From NCBI GenBank assembly GCA_002345215.1, contig DDVH01000059.1, positions 1-27,828 of the forward strand: a DNA stretch of 27,828 nt, given 5' to 3'. A model generated the notes under the pieces. That model saw nothing but the letters and a program-made list of their open reading frames with translations. It was not told the DNA's origin and did no database searches. Source of the DNA: Anaerolineales bacterium UBA2317 (GTDB lineage: Bacteria; Chloroflexota; Anaerolineae; Anaerolineales; Villigracilaceae). A program made the position numbers and the translations under genes. This document shows, in pieces, positions 5,926 to 13,352 of this stretch (its first letter is position 1; the number at the start of each line of letters is the position of its first letter).

Positions 5926-7821
5926 ATGAAGAAATTTTTTACAAGCGCATTATTCAAAGGCTTGGTTTGGCAAGTGATTGGCTTCTTTATCGGAGCGAGT
6001 CTTGTCACTGGCATTCGCGCATTAATGGGCTTAAGCACGACCGATACATTCTTTTTCACTGAACCCGCTTGGGTATTGGGTTCTTTTATCGGTGCCATTT
6101 CATTTCTCGTCGGCTGTGGCGTCACCGATGATTGGATTAAGTGGGCACGTGGTATTGAAACACACGATGAACACGAAGAACACTGGCATGGTTGGGAAAA
6201 ATTTATCAATGTCTCTTTCGACCACAAAGTAATTGGTATTCAATATACATTAATCGCCCTAGCATTGCTCGCCATCGGTGGTACCTTCGCTTTAATTTTC
6301 CGTACCGAACTTGCCGCTTCTCAACTTCAATTCCTCACCACTGAATTTCAATTGTTTGGTCAAAACGGACCACAACTTTACAACACACTCATGTCATTGC
6401 ATGGCATTGTGATGATTATCTCCATTTTGCTCGGCATTTCGGGCATCATTAACTATGCCGTACCACTTCTCATTGGCGCGGCAGATATGTCCTTCCCACG
6501 CCTCAATGCTTTTTCATATTGGATTGCTGTTCCTGCCGCAGTAACTTTAATCTCCAGCCTTTTCCTCGGCGGTTTTGACACGGGTTGGACAGGTTATCCT
6601 CCGCTTTCATCGCGCGCCCCTGTTGGTATGCAAATGTTCTTCATGGGTGTATTTATAGCAGGTTGGTCATCCATCTTAGGTGCATTAAACGTAGTGGTCA
6701 CCGTCATTCGAATGCGTGCCAAAGGCATGGCTGCAATGAAAATGCCGATTTTTGTTTGGGCAAGTTTAGCCACCTCTATCATCGCCATGACCGCCACCCA
6801 ATTCATTGGTTTGGCATTTCAATTGGTCATGTTCCAACGCCTTTTTGGCATGGGCTTCTTTGACCCATCCAAAGGTGGCAACCCGGTTCTCTTCCAACAT
6901 TTATTCTGGTTCTATTCCCATCCCGCAGTATATGTATTCATTTTGCCGGGCTTGGGCGTAATTTCAGAATTACTTCCTGTCTTCGTTCGCAAACCTTTAT
7001 ACGGCTATCGCTGGATTGCAATGTCTTCCATCGGTATCGCACTCGTAGGCTTCGTCGTTTGGGCGCATCACATGTTCACTTCTGGCATGAACGAATATTT
7101 ACGCGTACCATTTATGTATAGCACTTTGCTTGTATCAGTGCCGACGGGCGTAAAGTTCTTCTCATGGGTAGCCACTATGTGGAAAGGCAAGATTTCCACC
7201 CCAACTCCGATGTTATTCGTCTTAGGTGCGATTATCGTCTTCTTGATGGGGGGGCTGTCCGGACCGCCTCATGCTACGGTGTCAACTGATTTGCACTTAC
7301 ATGACACATATTTTGTCGTTGGGCATTTTCACGATACCATCTTCGGCGGATTCGTCTTCCCATTCTTTGCCGCCATTTATTACTGGTTCCCCAAAGCCAC
7401 AGGCCGCCGCATGAGTGAATTCTGGGGAAAGGTACATTTCTGGCTGATGACGCCTTCCTTCTTCGTTTTGACATTCGGCATGATGTATGTCGGTTTGCTT
7501 GGTATGCGCCGCCGCATCGCAGATTATGACCCCGCACTTGGTTTGGATACAGCACATCTTGTCTTAACCATTGGTGCATTCTTAATCGCGCTTTCTGTTT
7601 TAATTTTCTTCATCAACTTTTTCTACAGCATCAAAAATGGAGAAAAAGCCGAAGGCAATATTTGGGAATCCCGTTCACCCGAATGGCAAGTACCTTCGCC
7701 AATGTCCTTACACAATTACCCAACACCAATTGAGGTGGTTGGTGAGCCGTATGATTACGGTTTGAAAGATGCACCTTATACTCGTTTTGCTCCTGCCTCC
7801 AAAGGCAAAGGCAAACACTAA
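5926..7821 (+). CDS. coxA: Cytochrome c oxidase subunit I, A2-type heme-copper oxidase
   Basis: Catalytic subunit that reduces oxygen to water and pumps protons. Two ATGs compete (5920, 5926); AGAGGA at 5913-5918 fits only the second, giving 631 aa. Heme a ligands are His159 and His469, the heme a3 ligand is His467, and CuB uses His332, His381 and His382, with Tyr336 as the cross-linked tyrosine. The YSHP motif at 330-333 replaces the D-channel glutamate motif, marking family A2 as in Rhodothermus and Thermus caa3. The K-channel lysine is Lys410 (TGVKFFSW). About 98 residues precede the canonical DHKVIGIQY start and hold two extra hydrophobic segments (11-31, 48-66) and a His/Glu-rich stretch near 80-89. 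Confidence 0.96.
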   Translation: MKKFFTSALFKGLVWQVIGFFIGASLVTGIRALMGLSTTDTFFFTEPAWVLGSFIGAISFLVGCGVTDDWIKWARGIETHDEHEEHWHGWEKFINVSFDHKVIGIQYTLIALALLAIGGTFALIFRTELAASQLQFLTTEFQLFGQNGPQLYNTLMSLHGIVMIISILLGISGIINYAVPLLIGAADMSFPRLNAFSYWIAVPAAVTLISSLFLGGFDTGWTGYPPLSSRAPVGMQMFFMGVFIAGWSSILGALNVVVTVIRMRAKGMAAMKMPIFVWASLATSIIAMTATQFIGLAFQLVMFQRLFGMGFFDPSKGGNPVLFQHLFWFYSHPAVYVFILPGLGVISELLPVFVRKPLYGYRWIAMSSIGIALVGFVVWAHHMFTSGMNEYLRVPFMYSTLLVSVPTGVKFFSWVATMWKGKISTPTPMLFVLGAIIVFLMGGLSGPPHATVSTDLHLHDTYFVVGHFHDTIFGGFVFPFFAAIYYWFPKATGRRMSEFWGKVHFWLMTPSFFVLTFGMMYVGLLGMRRRIADYDPALGLDTAHLVLTIGAFLIALSVLIFFINFFYSIKNGEKAEGNIWESRSPEWQVPSPMSLHNYPTPIEVVGEPYDYGLKDAPYTRFAPASKGKGKH

Positions 7822-7844
7822 TCCAAAGGTGAGGAGCAAAATAG

Positions 7845-8639
7845 ATGTCTCATTCTCAAAATAAATCTGCCGCGCTCATGCAGGGCGTAATTATCTTTAT
7901 ATATCTCACTGCATTAACAATTTTAGAATATTTTGTCGCTGTAGCATTTGATGCAGTGCCGTTGTTGATTGTTGTCGCAATCGCTAAAGCGGCTTTGGTT
8001 TTGTATTACTTTATGCACATATACAAACTCAATGAAACTGATAGCGATACCAACCATGATTCATACGCTTATAAAACGATTACCAACCGTTTAGGCTTAT
8101 GGTTATTCTTGCTTTCAGATAGTTTTGTATTTGCAGGCTTATTAGTGATGCGTTCAAACTTGCTTGGCTTAACGCGCCCTGAATTGAATCAGGTTTTAGG
8201 GTTGGGCGTGACTGCTGTGCTTTTAATTTCTTCCTTCTTTATGAATCGTGGTGAATTGTTGATGGCACATGGAGATGTGAAAGGCTTCATGCGCAATACA
8301 GTTATCACCTTCATTTTAGGGCTAGGATTCCTTTTGGGTGTGGTATTGCTCGAATGGCGTATCGCGGCTCACGAGGGATTAACTGCTGACTTTGGCAACC
8401 CAGTTACAGGTCCAGTAGGAGGCGTGTTTTATATGATGACTGGGATGCACGCATTCCACGTCTTCACAGGTTTAATCTTCTTAGCCGTTGTTTGGAATAA
8501 TGCTCGCAAAGGTTTGTATACTGCTGAACAACATTGGGGTGTGGAAGCCGCCGCTGTGTATTGGCACTTTGTAGATTTGGTGTGGATTTTCTTCTACCCT
8601 GCCTTGTATTTGATTGGCACGGCAGTGAGCGCACACTAA
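7845..8639 (+). CDS. coxC: Cytochrome c oxidase subunit IV-III fusion
   Basis: The protein has 264 aa. Residues 1-65 look like a bacterial subunit IV: two hydrophobic helices, TALTILEYFVAV and AKAALVLYYFMHIYKL, the second matching the family's lysine-to-FMH pattern. Residues 82-264 are subunit III with five helices: LGLWLFLLSDSFVFAGL, TGMHAFHVFTGLIFL and YWHFVDLVWIFFYP. The usual Ser-Glu of subunit III helix 3 is Ser91-Asp92 here. Subunit III stabilises the catalytic core and proton uptake; subunit IV is small and structural. No separate subunit IV gene is present in the operon. GAGGAG lies eight bases before the ATG. The fusion is continuous with no internal start or stop between the parts. 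Confidence 0.88.
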   Translation: MSHSQNKSAALMQGVIIFIYLTALTILEYFVAVAFDAVPLLIVVAIAKAALVLYYFMHIYKLNETDSDTNHDSYAYKTITNRLGLWLFLLSDSFVFAGLLVMRSNLLGLTRPELNQVLGLGVTAVLLISSFFMNRGELLMAHGDVKGFMRNTVITFILGLGFLLGVVLLEWRIAAHEGLTADFGNPVTGPVGGVFYMMTGMHAFHVFTGLIFLAVVWNNARKGLYTAEQHWGVEAAAVYWHFVDLVWIFFYPALYLIGTAVSAH

Positions 8640-8648
8640 AAAAATTAT

Positions 8649-8668
8649 CCGCCGCCGTGAGGCGGCGG
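8649..8668. terminator. GC-rich hairpin between coxC and the SCO gene
   Basis: CCGCCGCC, loop GTGA and GGCGGCGG form an 8-bp perfect stem. It lacks a good T run on the plus strand (AATTGTTTATT), so it is more likely an mRNA-processing or attenuating hairpin lowering expression of the assembly genes than a full stop. The minus strand has a better T run but no gene to end. Confidence 0.5.
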
Positions 8669-8695
8669 AATTGTTTATTGGTATTGGAGTTTTGA

Positions 8696-9307
8696 ATGGA
8701 TAAAAAATTAATTTGGATTGGCGTAGGCATTCTGGCTCTTGTCCTTTTAGGAATCACTTTTTCTGTTTTGTTTGCAAAACCACCTGAATTTCGCGGAACA
8801 AGTTATGCAGAGCCTTTTCCACCTGCAACGGAAATTGAGTTAACAAAATCAGATGGCACCATGTTTCGTTTAAGTGAACAAACAGGAAAAATTCATTTAA
8901 TCTTTTTTGGTTACACCTCATGCCCTGATTTTTGCCCAACCACATTAGCAGAAATGAAATTATTGACGGATGACTTGGGTGCTAATGCAGAAAACGTGCA
9001 AGTTTTATTTATTACTGTTGACCCTGAAAAAGACACACCTGAAAAAATTCAAGAATATGTTAGTCGTTTTAACACAAATTTTATTGGATTAAGTGGCACA
9101 CAAGCAGAACTTGAACCCATTTGGCAAGGCTATGGAATTTTTCGTGAAGTAACAAATCAATCCACAGCGCTTGGCACTGTGATTAATCATACGGTGCGTT
9201 TGTATTTGGTAGATTTAGAAGGTAACTTAAGATTATCGTATGCGTATGGAACACCATATACAGATGTTGTCTTTGATATTGAACTTTTATTGGATGAAGC
9301 AAAATGA
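8696..9307 (+). CDS. SCO1/SenC/PrrC family copper chaperone
   Basis: Delivers copper, or reduces the thiols, for the CuA centre of subunit II. It has 203 aa. An N-terminal hydrophobic segment (4-27) anchors it with the thioredoxin fold outside. The copper site is Cys76 and Cys80 in SCPDFCP plus His165 in NHTVRLYLVD, all present. GGAG at 8686-8689 lies six bases before the ATG. Its stop overlaps the next start by four bases (ATGA), implying translational coupling. Its place directly after the structural subunits fits a role in assembly of this oxidase. Confidence 0.93.
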   Translation: MDKKLIWIGVGILALVLLGITFSVLFAKPPEFRGTSYAEPFPPATEIELTKSDGTMFRLSEQTGKIHLIFFGYTSCPDFCPTTLAEMKLLTDDLGANAENVQVLFITVDPEKDTPEKIQEYVSRFNTNFIGLSGTQAELEPIWQGYGIFREVTNQSTALGTVINHTVRLYLVDLEGNLRLSYAYGTPYTDVVFDIELLLDEAK

Positions 9308-9795
9308 ACTACAGCCTTTCTAGAGTATTGATTGCTTTTGCGCTTGGTGTTTTGGTTGGAGCAATGATGACCGAATTATCATATTTAGGTTTACGCAGAG
9401 AAAACCGCGCACCCACTACGATTGAATTAACGATCCCTGCTGGTACTGCTGAATTAATTCGACAAGGTGATGCGCCACCAACCATTCCGCAAGATATGCG
9501 TTTTGTGGTTGGCGATGTATTAAGAGTAATCAATGAAGATGACGAAAATCATCAACTTGGTTTGTTATATATCCCTGCTAAATCTTCGGCTAGTTTGAAA
9601 TTAGAGTCAGTTGAAAATATGACGATGGAATGTTCGTTTCAAGCAAGCAATTCTTTCGGCATTACTGTGCAAGAACCCGTTACATGGTGGACGCGCGTTC
9701 GTGGATATTTTTATGCAGGCTTTCCGCTTGGGATGTTGTTTGCAGTTTATAGTGGTTTGATTACAAAAAAGAAAAAAGATGAATCTGTTGCGTAA
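9304..9795 (+). CDS. Two-helix membrane protein with cupredoxin-like middle, cox operon
   Basis: I do not recognise a named family. It has 163 aa: TM helix at about 7-25, an extracytoplasmic part (about 30-130), a second TM helix (134-153) and a basic KKKK tail. The middle reads like a cupredoxin: VVGDVLRVINEDDENHQLG (70-86) followed by a strand MECSF, giving His83 and Cys110 where the first His and the Cys ligand would be. The usual second His and Met after the Cys are missing (SFQASNSFGITV). It overlaps both neighbours (4 bases with the SCO gene, 17 with SURF1), so it is firmly part of the assembly operon. A copper-handling or scaffold role is inferred from context only. Confidence 0.6.
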   Translation: MNYSLSRVLIAFALGVLVGAMMTELSYLGLRRENRAPTTIELTIPAGTAELIRQGDAPPTIPQDMRFVVGDVLRVINEDDENHQLGLLYIPAKSSASLKLESVENMTMECSFQASNSFGITVQEPVTWWTRVRGYFYAGFPLGMLFAVYSGLITKKKKDESVA

Positions 9796-10501
9796 TATGT
9801 TTTCAAAGAAATGGTTGTTAACAACCATTTTGGTTTTTATCGGTACAGCAGTTTGTATTCGGCTTGGTATTTGGCAATTAGATAGACTCGAACAAAGACG
9901 AGCATTTAATTCACAAGTTGAGTCAATGCGTGCTGAAGAACCGTTAAACTTAAATGATGAAATTCCAAATAATATTGAAACGATGGAATGGCGAAAAGTT
10001 ATCGTCACTGGTGAGTATGATTTTGAGAATCAAGTTGCCTTACGAAATCAAGTTCAGGATAATCAATATGGATATCATCTCATCACACCGCTTCGTTTCA
10101 ACGGGACATCTGTTTTGGTCAACCGCGGCTGGATTCCTGTGGACGCAGATTGGCGCACCTTTGACGAAGTAGGTGAGGTCACTGTTCAAGGGTTGATTCG
10201 GCTTGGGCAGGGCAAACCAGCCATAGGCGGCGTCGCAGATGCGTTGCCGATAGACGGGTCAATGCTTGAAGTGTGGAATAATCTTGATGTGGAGAAAATG
10301 TCTACGCAGTTTTCATATCCAATCTTGAAAATTTTTATTCAACCCAATGTTGATGAAAATGACACTACACCTCCAATTCCGTATCAACCTACAGTAGAAT
10401 TAACGGAAGGACCACATTTTCAATATGCTTTACAATGGTTTGCGTTTGCGGTTATTTTATTTTTTGGGTATCCTTTTTATTTAAGAAAGCAGGTTGCATG
10501 A
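9779..10501 (+). CDS. SURF1 family cytochrome oxidase assembly protein
   Basis: SURF1 proteins help insert heme a into subunit I. It has 240 aa with the family architecture: TM helix 11-30, LGIWQLDRLEQRR immediately after (canonical LGxWQLxR), a soluble domain with EWRKVIVTGEYD, GYHLITPL and VLVNRGWIPVD, and a closing TM helix (about 215-235). The start is uncertain: ATG 9779 lies inside the previous gene and ATG 9797 just after its stop; neither has a clear ribosome-binding site, which fits coupled translation. Its end overlaps the next start as ATGA. Confidence 0.9.
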   Translation: MNLLRNMFSKKWLLTTILVFIGTAVCIRLGIWQLDRLEQRRAFNSQVESMRAEEPLNLNDEIPNNIETMEWRKVIVTGEYDFENQVALRNQVQDNQYGYHLITPLRFNGTSVLVNRGWIPVDADWRTFDEVGEVTVQGLIRLGQGKPAIGGVADALPIDGSMLEVWNNLDVEKMSTQFSYPILKIFIQPNVDENDTTPPIPYQPTVELTEGPHFQYALQWFAFAVILFFGYPFYLRKQVA

Positions 10502-11814
10502 AACATTCATTAAACACTTCATTTGCTAAACTAACATTTAGTTTATTAATTTCAATTCTTGTATTAACAATTTTAGGTAATTTCGTTTCCACCACCAATG
10601 CCGAAGCATTTTGTAATGGAGCAGTTTTTTGTATACCAACCCAACCATTAGGTTATCTTAAACTTACACACGTACTTATTGCGGGAATTTCTTTCATCGT
10701 TTTATGGTTTGTGTGGCGCAAAGCCTGGCGCGAACAAAAACATCATAAAGTTTTATTGCCATTAACAACGATTACGACGATTTTATTTTTGGGTCAAGCG
10801 TTTGTTGGGGCAATTCAAGCCACGCGTGGTTATCCGCTTCACTTAACTGTTTTACATTCACTCACAGCCATCGCTTTATGGATTTCACTTTTGATGTTGG
10901 TTTATTTTGCAAGCACATTGAATGAAGATGGAAAAGTTGAAGTTCGTTTTGGATTTTCACAACGCCTAAAAGATTTTTGGATTTTATCTAAACCATTAAT
11001 TGTGGCTTTGTTATTAGTTACCACTTATGGCGGGCTTGTCATGGGTGGCAAAGCATTTCCATCTGCTTCATTAACATTTTGGACGTTATTCGGCGGCGCA
11101 TTAGCTGCCGCAGGTTCCAGCGCATTGAATCAATACATTGACCGCGACCTTGATAAAAACATGCAACGCACAGCCAAACGTCCATTAGCCGATGGAAGAT
11201 TAACGCCCGCTGAAGGTTTATCCTATGGCTTGGCTTTATGTTTGATTAGTTATTATGTGATGGCTGGCTATGTTAATTTCCTCGCCGCACTGCTTTCACT
11301 ATCTGGAATTTTTTATTATGTTCTTCTTTATAGTGTCTGGCTCAAAAAAGCAACCGTGCAAAATATTGTCATTGGTGGTGGCGCGGGTGCAATTCCGCCA
11401 ATGGTGGGCTGGGCGGCGGCAACAGGTGAGTTGACTCTCGCGGCTTGGATTTTATTTGCTATCATCTTCATGTGGACTCCGCCACATTTTTGGGCATTAG
11501 CAATCGTCCGCATGAAAGACTATGAACGCGCAGGCGTGCCGATGCTCCCAGTGGTTGAAGGTGAAGAAAAGACTCGCAAACAGATTTTGATTTACACAGT
11601 CGAATTAATCGCCGTCACGCTTCTTCTCCCGATATTCAACCTGACAGGCGTTTTCTACTTAATCTCCGCTTTAGTTTTGGGTGCCCTACTATTTTATGCC
11701 GCGTGGAAAGTCTTCCGACTCGGTGGCAACAAAAATGCATGGATGATGTATCGTTGGTCGAGCATGTATTTGGCATTTATCTTTTTGGCATTGATGATTG
11801 ATGCGGTGTTGTAA
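10498..11814 (+). CDS. Fused half heme A synthase (CtaA-like) and heme O synthase (CtaB)
   Basis: Makes the heme of the oxidase: CtaB farnesylates protoheme IX to heme O, CtaA oxidises it to heme A. ATG 10498 is chosen because it overlaps the SURF1 stop (ATGA); 438 aa result. Residues 1-140 hold four TM helices with a Cys pair (Cys39, Cys45) and His58, His115 and His120, resembling only one half of the eight-helix CtaA. The usual Glu three residues before the helix-2 His is absent (LKLTH). Residues 155-438 are a UbiA-type prenyltransferase: NQYIDRDLDKNMQRTAKRP (from Asn211, with Asp215 and Asp219) and a second loop with MKDYERAGVPMLP. Convergent with the next gene at three bases. Confidence 0.9.
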   Translation: MKHSLNTSFAKLTFSLLISILVLTILGNFVSTTNAEAFCNGAVFCIPTQPLGYLKLTHVLIAGISFIVLWFVWRKAWREQKHHKVLLPLTTITTILFLGQAFVGAIQATRGYPLHLTVLHSLTAIALWISLLMLVYFASTLNEDGKVEVRFGFSQRLKDFWILSKPLIVALLLVTTYGGLVMGGKAFPSASLTFWTLFGGALAAAGSSALNQYIDRDLDKNMQRTAKRPLADGRLTPAEGLSYGLALCLISYYVMAGYVNFLAALLSLSGIFYYVLLYSVWLKKATVQNIVIGGGAGAIPPMVGWAAATGELTLAAWILFAIIFMWTPPHFWALAIVRMKDYERAGVPMLPVVEGEEKTRKQILIYTVELIAVTLLLPIFNLTGVFYLISALVLGALLFYAAWKVFRLGGNKNAWMMYRWSSMYLAFIFLALMIDAVL

Positions 11815-11817
11815 GGA

Positions 11818-13299
11818 TTATTTGGATTTGCGATATACGACGGCAACTTCATCCTGATACAAATGTGACCAATTCATATCTCTTTCCATTGCACTTGCCA
11901 ATGGGCTATTTGAATTAATGATTGCCCATTCAACTTGATATTTGTTAAGCACATCTTCCCAACCCAAATCAGCAGAAATGACATGTACATGTTCACGCAT
12001 CAAACTTTCACCGTAAAAATCAGTTTGGCTATCTAAAAACACTTTTTGTATAGGAAACAACCGATATTCCAAATATCCGCCCCAATTAAATTCATTAAAC
12101 ATATTGCCAGTTTGTGGGTTTTCTTGTAGCCAATCCGTAGCATGAACTGGAAATACCGATGGATTAAATTCATAGATAGTAATTTGATAACTATGATATT
12201 TGCTAACCATAAATATAGAAAATACAACGATTGCTATAAAAACCCAGTAACTTATTAGATTCGATTGTAGGTCATTAATCCGTTTTTCTAAATTTAACCA
12301 AAATCCTTCCAAATTTAAAGACTTTAGACATCCACATAGAATTGGAACGGTGGAGATGATAAATAAAGGAATGTTCCGTGAGACTAGCAGGCTTGCCATT
12401 GCCATTCCTGCCATTAAGAAAACCTGACTCACTGGTAGTTTGGTATTTGAAATTGAAGGAATAATGATTGTTACACCTAAAAATAATAAAAACGGAAACA
12501 TTCCTACTTCGTGGAAATTAGGCGACATCGTCTCTGATGTGTTTTGTAAAATATAACTGCTATTATTCCCTAAAACGGCTAACCAATTTCCCCAACCATC
12601 CGGCGTGATTACAGAGGCTAATAAAGAAATTCCTCCAATTCTTAATAAATTAACCATGTTCGATTGTTTATTTGAAAATATTTTTTCCCATACATCCCCA
12701 GCAAGATAAGCAAACCAGACTATAAACCCGAATATAAATCCACCATGTAAATTTGCCCATATCATTATTATTAGCCCAACTAGCCATACATTTATGTGAC
12801 CAGATTTTCTGATTTTTTCTAGTTGGATTACCCAAATATGAAGCATAAGAAAAGTAAATAAATGCGGACGTGGTAGCCAGTGAACGCTTGAAGCCGCTAA
12901 GCCTAACAAAAGGATGAAAATTGATAGAATAGGAAGTTGAGAAACTTTAACTGATTCTTTGTAGATTAAGAAAAAAGTAATGGCGATAATTAACCCGCTA
13001 AAGAAAATGACACCATCTAACCCAGCGATTCTATTTGCGGTTGCAACTAAAACTTGACTTGCCCATTCATACGGTGGCCTTGATTCGCCGAGTTTCGTGT
13101 ATGACAGGATATCTTGTGTGGGAATACTTTTGGTTTCAAGAATATACTCCCCAAGTGCAAGATGCCTCCCTAAGTCTGAGTCAATGCTTAACATCCTTGT
13201 TCCTAGCAGTAAGCAGGCAATCAAAATTGCAATAAACAATATGTCTTCAAGTTTAGGGAGTAAATAACGAAGGATGCTGGCTGAGGTTTTTGATTGCAT
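11818..13299 (-). CDS. Polytopic membrane protein, possible GT-C-type glycosyltransferase
   Basis: It has 493 aa from ATG 13299; an in-frame TTG at 13314 would add five residues inside the upstream terminator stem. About ten hydrophobic helices fill residues 15-390, followed by a soluble C-terminal part of about 110 residues. An early loop reads SDLGRHLALGEYILETKSIP, then WLPRPHLFTFLML and MIWANLHGGFIFG. This Asp/His first-loop pattern and fold resemble GT-C lipid-linked sugar transferases and a related family of uncharacterised bacterial membrane proteins. The C-terminal part (NEFNWGGYLEYRL, VFLDSQTDFYG) is typical of that family. No catalytic motif can be assigned safely, and substrates are unknown. 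Confidence 0.6.
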   Translation of the reverse strand: MQSKTSASILRYLLPKLEDILFIAILIACLLLGTRMLSIDSDLGRHLALGEYILETKSIPTQDILSYTKLGESRPPYEWASQVLVATANRIAGLDGVIFFSGLIIAITFFLIYKESVKVSQLPILSIFILLLGLAASSVHWLPRPHLFTFLMLHIWVIQLEKIRKSGHINVWLVGLIIMIWANLHGGFIFGFIVWFAYLAGDVWEKIFSNKQSNMVNLLRIGGISLLASVITPDGWGNWLAVLGNNSSYILQNTSETMSPNFHEVGMFPFLLFLGVTIIIPSISNTKLPVSQVFLMAGMAMASLLVSRNIPLFIISTVPILCGCLKSLNLEGFWLNLEKRINDLQSNLISYWVFIAIVVFSIFMVSKYHSYQITIYEFNPSVFPVHATDWLQENPQTGNMFNEFNWGGYLEYRLFPIQKVFLDSQTDFYGESLMREHVHVISADLGWEDVLNKYQVEWAIINSNSPLASAMERDMNWSHLYQDEVAVVYRKSK

Positions 13300-13314
13300 T
13301 TCTTTATTATACAA

Positions 13315-13345
13315 AAAACTAGAGCCATATTATGGCTCTAGTTTT
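13315..13345 (-). terminator. Terminator of the sigma factor gene
   Basis: A 13-bp perfect stem (AAAACTAGAGCCA and its complement) with a five-base loop follows the rpoD stop by seven bases on the minus strand and ends in TTTTTT. TATAAT lies directly after it (minus strand, about 13311-13306), only a few bases before the next gene's ATG. Confidence 0.9.
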
Positions 13346-13352
13346 AATTTAT

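Noticed and set aside
7247..7253. Run of seven G in coxA as a phase-variable or frameshift site
   Set aside because: The frame is intact with conserved CoxA sequence on both sides; one homopolymer in a housekeeping gene is not evidence of switching.
7274..7579. Open frames opposite coxA on the minus strand as genes
   Set aside because: They mirror the codon pattern of a well-conserved gene and have no ribosome-binding site or recognisable domain.
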